Assembly: GCA_030068145.1 (NCBI GenBank) | Contig: JAPJBO010001074.1 | Coordinates: 1 to 64,000, forward strand | Reading direction: 5' to 3' | Origin: Diplonema papillatum | Lineage: Eukaryota > Euglenozoa > Diplonemea > Diplonemida > Diplonemidae | DNA: 64,000 nt | Part shown: positions 56,044 through 64,000 of the stretch, piece by piece | Position numbering within the stretch: the first letter of the stretch is position 1 | Layout of the letters: each line of letters starts with the position of its first letter | Notes under the pieces: generated by a model | The model's input: only the letters and a program-made list of their open reading frames with translations | What the model was told of the DNA's origin: nothing | The model's database searches: none | Made by a program: the position numbers and the translations under genes

Positions 56044-56367
56044 ATGTCTGATCTACCGCAGCCGAAGGTGCCGAACATCCTCATCACCGGGACCCCTGGC
56101 GTCGGCAAGAGCAGCCTCGCGAAGGCCATTTCGGAGGCCACGCTGCTGACGCACATCGACGTCGGGAAGATCGTGAAGGAAGAGGGCTTCGTCGAGGGCA
56201 AAGACGAGAAGTTCGACACGCTCATCCCCGACGAAGACCGCCTGCTGGACCACCTGGATCACGATGGAGGGCGGCAAGACCCCTTTCGAAGATGGTCACC
56301 CGGAGACTTTATCACCCCGGGGCCTCAATCGAACTTTCACCCTTTAAGCGACTCTACCAAGTTTTAG
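56044..56367 (+). pseudogene. AK6 first-exon copy 5, truncated
   Basis: Appears identical to copy 3, 1,382 bp away. Confidence 0.9.
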
Positions 56368-56734
56368 CCCGATCCAGCAAAGCATCCCCCCTCCCACTGT
56401 TCCACACCGCACACGAAGCTGAGCCATGCAAGCAACTATTTCGTAAGGCACCAATCTGTACGCCCATGCAAGATCGTCGGCAACACAAAAGCGCTTGAAT
56501 GGTGTGCATCACAAACGTTGTACCGGAAATCTGCACGAAACAGTCTGGCAACCCACTCACTTTTCTCAACCCTCTCAACCCCTCTCCTTACCCAAGCCTC
56601 TACGGTCAACCGGTGACTTTAAAGTACCGACCTTCTATTCCACAAATAACGCTAGTCTAGAAGCACCGCATCAGGCATACAACCAGGCGAAAAAAGTAAC
56701 CCGGCAAAAGGGAAGTAGAGGGGGGCGCAGAGAA

Positions 56735-57190
56735 ATGTCTGATCTACCGCAGCCGAAGGTGCCGAACATCCTCATCACCGGGACCCCTGGCGTCGGCAAG
56801 AGCAGCCTCGCGAAGGCCATTTCGGAGGCCACGCCGCTGACGCACATCGACGTCGGGAAGATCGTGAAGGTAGAGGGCCTCGTCGAGGGCAAAGACGAGA
56901 AGTTCGACACGCTCATCCCCGACCAAGACCGCCTGCTGGACCACCTGGATCACGATGGAGGGCGGCAAGACCCCTTTCGAAGATGGTCACCCGGAGACTT
57001 TATCACCCCGGGGCCTCAATCGAACTTTCACCCTTTAAAGCGACTCTACCAAGTTTTAGCCCGATCCAGCAAAGCATCCCCCCTCCCACTGTTCCTCACC
57101 GCACACGAAGCTGAGCCATGCAAGCAACTATTTCGTAAGGCACCAATCTGTACGCCCATGCAAGATCGTCGGCAACACAAAAGCGCTTGA
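56735..57190 (+). pseudogene. AK6 first-exon copy 6, truncated
   Basis: Appears identical to copies 2 and 4. Confidence 0.9.
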
Positions 57191-57425
57191 ATGGTGTGCA
57201 TCACAAACGTTGTACCGGAAATCTGCACGAAACAGTCTGGCAACCCACTCACTTTCTCAACCCTCTCAACCCCTCTCCTTACCCAAGCCTCTACGGTCAA
57301 CCGGTGACTTTAAAGTACCGACCTTCTATTCCACAAATAACGCTAGTCTAGAAGCACCGCATCAGGCATACAACCAGGCGAAAAAAGTAACCCGGCAAAA
57401 GGGAAGTAGAGGGGGGCGCAGAGAA

Positions 57426-57905
57426 ATGTCTGATCTACCGCAGCCGAAGGTGCCGAACATCCTCATCACCGGGACCCCTGGCGTCGGCAAGAGCAGCCTC
57501 GCGAAGGCCATTTCGGAGGCCACGCCGCTGACGCACATCGACGTCGGGAAGATCGTGAAGGAAGAGGGCTTCGTCGAGGGCAAAGACGAGAAGTTCGACA
57601 CGCTCATCCCCGACGAAGACCGCCTGCTGGACCACCTAGAGCCCCTCATGATGGAGGGCGGCAAGGTCGTCGACTACCACTCTTCCGAGCTGTTCCCGGA
57701 GAGGTGGTTTTCGCTGGTCATCGTCCTCCGCGCCGGCACGGCGTGCCTATTCGACCGACTGGCCGCCCGAGGCTACTCGGAGGTCAAGCGGCAGGAGAAC
57801 TTGGACTGTGAAATTTTCGGCATTCCCTCCGAGGAGGCGAAGTCTTCCTACCCGTCCGAAATCGTGCGCGAGGCGCAAAACGAGACGATCGAGCAAATGG
57901 TATAG
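57426..57905 (+). CDS. AK6: Adenylate kinase isoenzyme 6 (Fap7/CINAP), the only full copy
   Basis: A nuclear/cytosolic P-loop NMP kinase/ATPase that acts with Rps14 in 18S rRNA maturation. It has the Walker A GTPGVGKS (residues 16-23), IDVGKIVKEEGFVEGKDEKF, IPDEDR, VVDYHSSELFPERWF (81-95), LRAGTACLFDRLAARGYSEV and the short LID ENLDCEIF, all in family order. The frame stops after residue 159, about 13 residues short of human AK6 (172), and lacks the C-terminal W-x-x-x-W helix. A donor directly at 57901 (ATG|gtatag) suggests one more exon, which I did not find. The start at 57426 is chosen because it gives the family N terminus; the upstream open frame is repeat-derived. Confidence 0.95.
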   Translation: MSDLPQPKVPNILITGTPGVGKSSLAKAISEATPLTHIDVGKIVKEEGFVEGKDEKFDTLIPDEDRLLDHLEPLMMEGGKVVDYHSSELFPERWFSLVIVLRAGTACLFDRLAARGYSEVKRQENLDCEIFGIPSEEAKSSYPSEIVREAQNETIEQMV

Positions 57906-58470
57906 CACCCCCCACATCCCTTTGAGTCACTTCGGACAACTCATTGGGTCAGGTCGGTCGTCCCAGCGGAAGCCACGCCGCTGCCTGCCGTGAAACTGCT
58001 ACAAGACGTAGAACGCATGCAGGATGCGTCTGCATGCATGGTTTCCAATGGGCCACGGGGGTGGCCCATTGGCCGTCGGAACGTGGTGGCAGACAACACC
58101 GCAAGATTTAACACCCAAATCCTTGACAACATCTTCCTCGAAGAAGACTTGATGCTAGCATCAACCATGCATATAGAGCCAGTGCTCTGCCTAGACATTA
58201 AACTAAGATTTTCCCACCCTCACTTTGGCATCAACGCGGTGTTCGCCTAAACATTCAAGCTTTCCGAGAACGCATCGCAAAATGCCAAAGCACCCTAACT
58301 TTGGCTCGTTTCAATGTGTTCTCGGAAAGGTCAGCGCGGTAGCGATGCCTTCCTCTTCTTGGAATATTTTTCCTGATCCATGTGGAATTGATTCAGATCC
58401 TGTGTTGGCATCAGGATCATCTCTTAATTTGCGGCAGAGATAGAAAGAAATTTTATGATCAGCATGTCTA
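57906..58470. other. Region after AK6: likely intron or intergenic
   Basis: An inverted repeat CTTTCCGAGAAC (about 58259-58270) / GTTCTCGGAAAG (about 58319-58330) encloses 48 bp, followed by a repeat G start (CAGCGCGGTAGCGATG). A direct hairpin GGGCCAC...GTGGCCC lies at about 58049-58067. No exon recognised. Confidence 0.55.
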
Positions 58471-59524
58471 CTGGGGGGGGGGCTAATTACTATTGAACCG
58501 TATAATACAATTGAACCGTATAATACAATTGAACTTTTTTTTCGGGGAATCGGCGCATCCCAACCGTATAATACAATTGAATTGTACTGTTACTGTACGG
58601 CTGACACTTTCGCACTGCACATGAGTGTGAGCCAGCCAGTGAGGCGGTTTCAGGGCCGTTTTCGTTTCGGCTTTTTTTGGAAAAGTCATGTTAGACCTCC
58701 AAAGCGGAGAAGAAATCTTAAAACGAGGTTTTGGTGTGCATTCCGAACTCGGGGCTTCCTAAGGTTTTGAGCATGCTCATGATGATGTCGCTGATGCCGT
58801 TGCTCGTGCCAAAGTCTTGGAGCTGGCTGTGTGCGGGGATCATGAAGCACAAACATGGCAATGGGCCGGCAATAGCAGTGTGGCGGTGGATCCGGAGCTG
58901 CTGAGCCAGCTCCGGAGTTGAGCTTCGGAGCCAGCCGGAGACACTGGGCCAATGTGACTGGCAATCGTGACTGTGGCCCGGCATGGGGGCGATGGCCCAT
59001 CGGATGGGACATCTTGTTAGCCCCAGATTTATCGGTGGTGCCCGTCTGCTGCCAGCGCTCTCTCAAAAAGAGAAGCAGTAAGTTCGTCGGAGTGCGGTCG
59101 CCATGCTGTTGGAAACTCTGATACTGAGCAACCGCCCCAGAAAAAGTGAACCTTAGGCCCAAGTTAGGGTACTCTCTTGCCAAGAGTCTTGGCAGGAGTC
59201 TTGCCAGGTGTTGGTGGAAACACCCACGGCATGCACCAGTTGACCAGTTGGGTATTTCCGACCCGGTGCACGAGAAATCAGGGCTCGGAGTCCGAACTGC
59301 GGGCTCGAACCTTCACTTGTTTTGTGAAGGAGTTCCCTTCAGTTTTTGCTCGGAGTTGCATTGTACTCACTGTATCATTTTTGTCACGACAACAACGTGT
59401 TTCTAACAGGCAAGCTGCACTTCAATTGTAATACCCTAGTGTTTTTGGGGGGGGGTCTGAGACCAATTCCACGCCGTGTATCGTTATATTACAATTGAAC
59501 TCAATTGTAATTGGCCCCCCCCAG
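58471..59524. mobile_element. TA-flanked 1.05-kb inverted-repeat element
   Basis: TA at 58469-58470 and 59525-59526. Ends CTGGGGGGGG(G)C[T/C]AATTAC in inverted orientation, followed on both sides by ATAATACAATTGAAC-type subterminal repeats. Inside (about 58766-58850, + strand) the frame EHAHDDVADAVARAKVLELA resembles the last motif (H-x-x-x-x-D) of DEDDh exonucleases. The frame is broken on both sides. Non-autonomous or decayed. Confidence 0.7.
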
Positions 59525-59526
59525 TA

Positions 59527-61883
59527 GCTATTGCGAAACAATTCTGGGTGCAGATACCGCTACCTAGACTAGATGATTTATTTGACTAGCTTCAGGGCAC
59601 TGCCGTGTTTTCAAAGATCGATCTAAGAACTGGGTATCACCAATTCTGGATCAAGGATACTGATGTGTCAAAAACATCATCCTTGCTTGTCCTATCTTGC
59701 TCTCTCTAAACCGCACACCACTCGACGCAGGAAGCAACCGTCGAGAACGTGGAAGCCTGGTGCCGGGAGCGTGGCATTCGCCAGTGAACGGCCAAGCCGT
59801 GCGAAGGAACGGAGTTGTTGAAAGGCGTGCTTTCTCCATTTGCTCCTGTCGGCATCCCTTGATGCGGGAAGTCAACCGTTGAGCCCGTTGAACTGGTGCC
59901 GGGTACGCGACAAGTCTAACGAATCTTCGAGTCCACCAGTGCGTGTACTGTGCGAGACAGGGGAGAGATCGAACTACCACACGCGTGCAAGGTCTCGGAT
60001 GCGTGTGCCGTAGTAGTTTTGAATTTGATATGCAGCGACAATCTGCGATGATGGTCCGCACAAGTCGCTGAACTTGATGTGCAGCAACAATCTGTAACGA
60101 CAGACTGCGTAGTTGTCGTCTCATCCCCGCAGAAACGGGAGTGAAACGGAGCGGTGTTTGCAATCAAACGATTCGAGCGCGGTTGCAGCAGAAACTGTCG
60201 TGTGCACAAGCCAGCTCGTGAATAAAAAAACCCGGCGGACTCGTGGTGGTGGTCACTCGCAGCCGGCGTCGCCAGCGTTCCTGGTCGCTATCACTCAACA
60301 CCCGCGTGCACCTTCCGATCCGATTGCTACTCTCCATAGCTTTGTCGCCACTCCTCAACATCCGCCTTTGATCCGATTCGACGGCGACTCCGTTCGCCAG
60401 TCTTCTTGGATTTGTCACATGACCCTACACCCGCCCACATTTTTTGATCCGGTTCGATGATGGCCCTAGGTGTCTCCTCGTCGATCGTCGAGATTCTCTA
60501 CCGTCATTAACCAGGCGGCCGACCGTCCAAACTCCGAGGTTCGCCACACCTTGAAGATGATTGATTTTATTTGGAACTAGATCGGTTCTTGGCGCTCAAG
60601 CCCAGAACGTGCTCTGGCCCGAGCGATCCCTCTCTTTGACCACGAACGCTCTCCCCGTAACGTAGCACGGAAACAGTATACCGGACAGGCACACGGCACA
60701 CCCTCGGGCCCGCGAGCGTTCTGCAGCTCGTGGGATGTGAGCTGACTCTCGGGCCGTAGGCTCATGCTGCAACCTCCGCCGAACATGCGAAGCTTTGCTC
60801 TGACGTAGCAGGGTTCTGCACGCGTCGAACAAGCGAGGTTTTTACTCCTGTGCAGAGGGTTCTACGGGCAGTAGCTTGCAAGAGTCGTTTCGCGAAGACC
60901 GAAAAAAGACACGCGCTTCGTTTTGGTTGTGCGTGCCGGTTCCCTGTCACGCCATCCGGGACGGTCCGGGCGGTCGTCTCTCGGCTTCAGCAGCTCAGCC
61001 ACGTCAAAGATTCTTTTGTTTGTGCGTGGCAGCGTGCCGGTTGATCGTTTTCCCACTTGTATTTACCTGCGTCATTTTCAGGTAAGGAATTCTGACCAAC
61101 CACCAAAACACGCTCCGTACGTCTTTTTAGCCCGCACAATACAAGATCCCTGTCCTGTTAGTACGAAGAGAGAAGCACCCAACAGACCGCTCGAGTTTTC
61201 GAGTTTTCGTCTGTTGATGTTGCTGTCAGAACGCACCGGTGCTACGCCGTGGCCCAGCAGAGTCCCACTCAAGGCGTGTTCCCCGGAGCATTTGCCGTGA
61301 GTGGCAGCACGTTACCTTTCGGTCTAGCCCACAGTGCAGCATCAGGAGGGAAGTCGTCATCAGGAAGAACGATCACGCAACCAACGCAAGAAGGGCAAAT
61401 CGCCGTGTTCCCCCTTTCTTTTTGAGGTTCGCCTTTTGCCAACACCAGCCCTCGCACGCCGGGGAATATAATTGATGGATGTCGCGCACAGCAGCCGCAG
61501 TCAGCGCCTACCCGCTAACACTACAACGAGTTTGGAATGCTGAGCAAATCGGCAGGTATCCCTCTGCCAAGGCTTAGAACTTCTTACCTCGGGCTTATTT
61601 CGGACCGGCCGCGTTGCTGCCCTCTAACCTCGCAATCGTGTGCTTACTAACAAGAAAGATAAACGGCAAACCAAGCTAGACCACTAAACTGCACTACTTG
61701 TGCCACGAAAGATACAAATCCCGATACCATGTCGCATAAAGAACATGAATCTGCAAAATAAAACCGCCCGAACAGTACAGTTTTTCGGGAGGGGAGTTGC
61801 CGTAATGTCTCCCGGAGGCCGAGTTGGAGATGCGTTCAAATCTCAAGCTCCTTCACTCGGGTTCATGTTTGAGACGTCTCGAC
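59527..61883. other. Intergenic: decayed repeat A, rearranged repeat D
   Basis: About 59700-59890 contains two related CGTCGAGAACGTGGAAGCCT/CCGTTGAGCCCGTTGAACTG words. A decayed repeat A lies at about 60775-60830, and repeat D is split and partly duplicated (60905-60945 and 61015-61150). No gene recognised. Confidence 0.6.
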
Positions 61884-62036
61884 CTACAAAGTGGGTCTTG
61901 TTTGTTGACAACGCTTACGCCCGCCACTAAACCCAAATTTCATCTGTGTTTCGTGTGGGCTATAGCACACTGTCCCTCTTTGAGGTTCCGCAGCAGCCTC
62001 CTGAAGTATTTCCCAAAAAAGCAGGTGCTTGTATAC
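61884..62036 (-). repeat. Repeat B copy (left tandem unit of the coiled-coil locus)
   Basis: Starts ACAAAGTGGGTCTTGTTTGT and ends GCAGGTGCTTGTATAC, where the MULE-like element is inserted. Confidence 0.8.
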
Positions 62037-62670
62037 AGTGCTCCCGCTAGCGAAAAAGTGCGAGGAATTCCTCAAAAAAAAGAGGCTCGAAAAAAGAGGG
62101 TGAGGAATTCCTCATGAGGAATTCCTCACCTTTTTCCCATTGGTGGTATCGTGTAGCCAAAGCGTTGCATCACGGTCTACTCTCTGCTGGGCATGGTGGG
62201 CTGGCGGGTAGAAGTTGGGGGCTGGAGCCGAGAAAGAGAGTCGAGGCTCAGAAGCAGCTCCGGATTTCTTGACAGATTCTCTCCGAGTCGACACAAGTGC
62301 CTTGTTCCATGTGATCTCTGGTCTGCATCTACTCGTGGCAATGATTTACCAGCACACAGTATCGAGTGGTGGTTGAATTTGAAGTGGGCTGTTGCCTTCA
62401 GGAATGTGCAGTGTTTATTGTGACAAACAGACTGCGAAGTGCAAACTTTCTCCACCTGTACCGTACCGTTCGCCGGGGGGCAGACCCCCCCGGACCCCCC
62501 TTGAACGATTCTGGTGCTCCCCTGGCAAGTTGGTCGAGAAACCGAGGCAGAAACGAAGCTAATAACCTGCGCAGCACGGGGGGGAAAAAAATTGGAGACA
62601 CACAAAAAAAAAAAAAGTCAAAAAGCAGGTTTTGGAATTCCTCACCAAAAGTGAGGTTAGCGGGAGCACT
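62037..62670. mobile_element. MULE-like MITE with 10-bp target duplication
   Basis: Terminal inverted repeats AGTGCTCCCGCTA (62037-62049) and the complement of TAGCGGGAGCACT (62658-62670) are followed by GAGGAATTCC-type subterminal repeats. The flanks are an exact 10-bp direct repeat GCTTGTATAC (62027-62036, 62671-62680). 634 bp; inside are a double palindrome of GAGGAATTCCTC (about 62101-62128) and a GC hairpin (62460-62502). No transposase frame. A duplication of 9-11 bp is characteristic of Mutator-type elements. Confidence 0.88.
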
Positions 62671-62775
62671 GCTTGTATACAAAAACAAAAACAAAAAAAC
62701 AAAGGAAGCAAAAACCCAAGGGGAGAAGAACAGACGCTGCCGCCATTCGGAGGCCCGCCCCCCCCCCCCGCCGCG

Positions 62776-63056
62776 ATGGCGTCCCTGGCCGAGCTGGGGA
62801 GCGCGCTGGCGCACGGGTTGTCGCTGTCGATCGGCGGCGTCGACGTGAAGGAGGTGCTCGTGACCCTGGTGGCCGAGGCGCGCGCCAGCAAAGGCCGCAT
62901 CGAAGCCCTCGAAAAGGACGCGGTCGCCCGCGCCTCGAAGGCCGCCGCGAGATCAACACGGCCCGCGAGATCCAAGCCGCCGGATCCTCAATAGCAGCCC
63001 TCGACGCCGGCGTTCAAGCTTCGCTTGCCGCCGTCGACTCCGAATCCCAGCGGAGA
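62776..63056 (+). pseudogene. Broken duplicate of the coiled-coil gene's first exon
   Basis: Matches 63267 onward, then loses 37 nt at a CGCCGCG microhomology (after KAAA), shifting the frame to a stop at 62994. Homology to the intact exon ends after GACTCCGAATCCCAGCGGAG, where it is joined to repeat B, the start of the second tandem unit. Confidence 0.9.
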
Positions 63057-63059
63057 TAC

Positions 63060-63185
63060 TCGCCACTAAACCTAGATTAACCGTGGTTTTCGTGGGCTAC
63101 AGCACATTTTTCTCCTTTGAGGGTTCACAACTGGCAGCCTCCTCAAGTATTTCCTACTTCCTACAAAGCAGGTGCTTGTGTACAA
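63060..63185 (-). repeat. Repeat B copy (right tandem unit)
   Basis: The same position relative to the exon as the copy at 61884-62036. It lacks the MULE-like insertion, which shows the empty site GCTTGTGTACAAAA. Confidence 0.82.
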
Positions 63186-63266
63186 AAAAAAACAAGGGAA
63201 GCAAAACCCCAAGGGAAGAAGAACAGACGCTGCCACCATTCGGAGGCCCGGCCCCCCCCCGCCGCG

Positions 63267-63944
63267 ATGGCGTCCCTGGCCGAGCTGGGGAGCGCGCTGG
63301 CGCACGGGTTGTCGCTGTCGATCGGCGGCGTCGACGTGAAGGAGGTGCTCGTGACCCTGGTGGCCGAGGCGCGCGCCAGCAAAGGCCGCATCGAAGCCCT
63401 CGAAAAGGACGCGGTCGCCCGCGCCTCGAAGGCCGCCGCGCAGGCGACCCGCGCCGAAGAGGCCCTGTTGCGCCGCGAGATCAACACGGCCCGCGAGATC
63501 CAAGCCGCCCGATCCTCAGTAGCAGCCCTCGACGCCCGCGTCCAAGCCTCGCTTGCCGCCGTCGACTCCGAATCCCAGCGGAGATGCGCAGACGTCGCCG
63601 CCCGGATAGACCTCGCCGAGGAACACTTGACCGAATCAATCACCGCAACGACCACACGCCTCGAAGCGAACCTCAGCGGGCAACTCGAAAGCGTCGAAGA
63701 AGCGCTGCGCGCGAAAACCGCGGATCTAAAGCAGCAGGTGTCCAGCCTTCGGTCGGAGACCGAAGCGGTGGTTGAAGAGACGAAGCTGCACACGCGGGCG
63801 ACGTTCGAGCTGCACGAAAAATCGGTCGGCGATGCGATGCGAGAGCAGGCCGAGGAGCGAGAGCGGCGCGACCGCGAAGCACTGCTCCGCTACGAGGAGT
63901 GCGTCGGGCGCCTGTCGCACATGGGCCGGCGGCAGAAGGAAGTG
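63267..63944 (+). CDS. Coiled-coil protein, first exon (gene continues past the window)
   Basis: Starts MASLAELGSALAHGLSLSIG with a short N-terminal domain (VDVKEVLVTLVAEARASKGR). The rest is almost entirely Ala/Glu/Arg/Leu heptads (RIEALEKDAVARASKAAAQA, EEALRAKTADLKQQVSSLRS, REQAEERERRDREALLRYEE), a long parallel coiled coil. No signal peptide or membrane segment. The donor GTG|gtatgc at 63945 ends the exon in phase 0 after 226 codons. Family not recognised; cytoskeletal or axonemal proteins often look like this, but that is only a suggestion. Confidence 0.8.
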
Positions 63945-64000
63945 GTATGCCGCCCTTTCGCCCCTCCCCTTTTCCCCTGTACTGATCTTCAAACAACCAC

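Larger units (their letters stand above)
52856..57425 (+). repeat. AK6 upstream-plus-exon tandem array (691-bp units, 1,382-bp dimers)
   Basis: ATGs of successive copies are at 53280, 53971, 54662, 55353, 56044, 56735 and 57426, exactly 691 bp apart. Each unit is a piece of repeat E, about 450 bp of upstream sequence (including CTCTACGGTCAACCGGTGAC) and the first roughly 235 bp of the AK6 exon, cut after GGCGGCAAG. Copies 2, 4 and 6 form one type and copies 3, 5 and 7 another, so the real unit is a dimer. Copy 1 is the most diverged. Confidence 0.95.

Noticed and set aside
58686-59183. 165-residue minus-strand frame inside the TA-flanked element
   Set aside because: Low-complexity His/Arg/Gln-rich translation; the opposite strand shows the more convincing exonuclease-like remnant.
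57906-63266. Search for the missing C-terminal AK6 exon (W-x-x-x-W helix)
   Set aside because: No acceptor followed by a matching peptide was found; it may lie in unrecognised sequence or the protein may simply be short.
63083-63775. 230-residue + frame overlapping the coiled-coil exon
   Set aside because: Alternate-frame shadow; the frame starting at 63267 gives clean heptad repeats and runs to a good donor.
1-64000. tRNA, rRNA, bacterial promoter or operon signals
   Set aside because: No cloverleaf or rRNA-like segment was recognised, and splice sites and large introns make bacterial signals irrelevant.

Overview
This is nuclear DNA from a flagellated unicellular eukaryote, probably an alga or other protist. 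The evidence is GC-rich exons joined across canonical GT-AG spliceosomal introns, a nine-plus-two axoneme gene (DRC3), a secreted multi-domain Cys/EGF/laminin-type protein, and AT-richer introns packed with transposon debris. I cannot name the species. A chromerid or other alveolate or stramenopile alga would fit, but that is a guess. All seven recognisable genes lie on the + strand.

Layout. (1) 1-15752: the 3' part of a very large gene for a secreted, cysteine-rich EGF/laminin-G-like protein. Seven exons are visible (over 2,800 codons) and every intron is phase 0. Its introns hold a degraded LINE RNase H region, SINE-like repeats and a small inverted-repeat element carrying scrambled pieces of the gene's own first visible exon. 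(2) 15753-25502: about 9.7 kb of repeats, with a broken copy of a mitochondrial-carrier-like exon at 23238-23690. (3) 25503-26294: a small leucine-rich-repeat protein. (4) 27160-29223: an intronless, secreted GH51 alpha-L-arabinofuranosidase. (5) 30480-31236: a mitochondrial-carrier-like exon, the intact relative of the 23.3 kb copy. (6) 31257-38678: repeats and MITE-like elements. (7) 38679-48826: six exons of DRC3 (LRRC48), whose introns carry an 83-bp tandem array and a roughly 1.6-kb array of 36-bp units. (8) 48827-52850: repeats and a long CA microsatellite. (9) 52856-57905: seven copies of the first AK6 (Fap7/CINAP) exon at exactly 691-bp spacing. Six are truncated, only the last is full, and they are organised as 1,382-bp dimers. 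(10) 57906-63266: repeats, a TA-flanked element and a MULE-like element with a 10-bp target duplication. (11) 62776 and 63267 to the end: a broken and an intact copy of the first exon of a coiled-coil protein.

The genes do not form a pathway. The axonemal DRC3 and the secreted Cys-rich protein and arabinofuranosidase fit a motile cell with an elaborate surface or polysaccharide-degrading capacity. The recurring structural theme is duplication of 5' exons beside their parent gene (carrier, AK6, coiled-coil) with repeat elements at or near the junctions, plus several elements that can be delimited by terminal inverted repeats and target duplications (10 bp, TA, TTAA).
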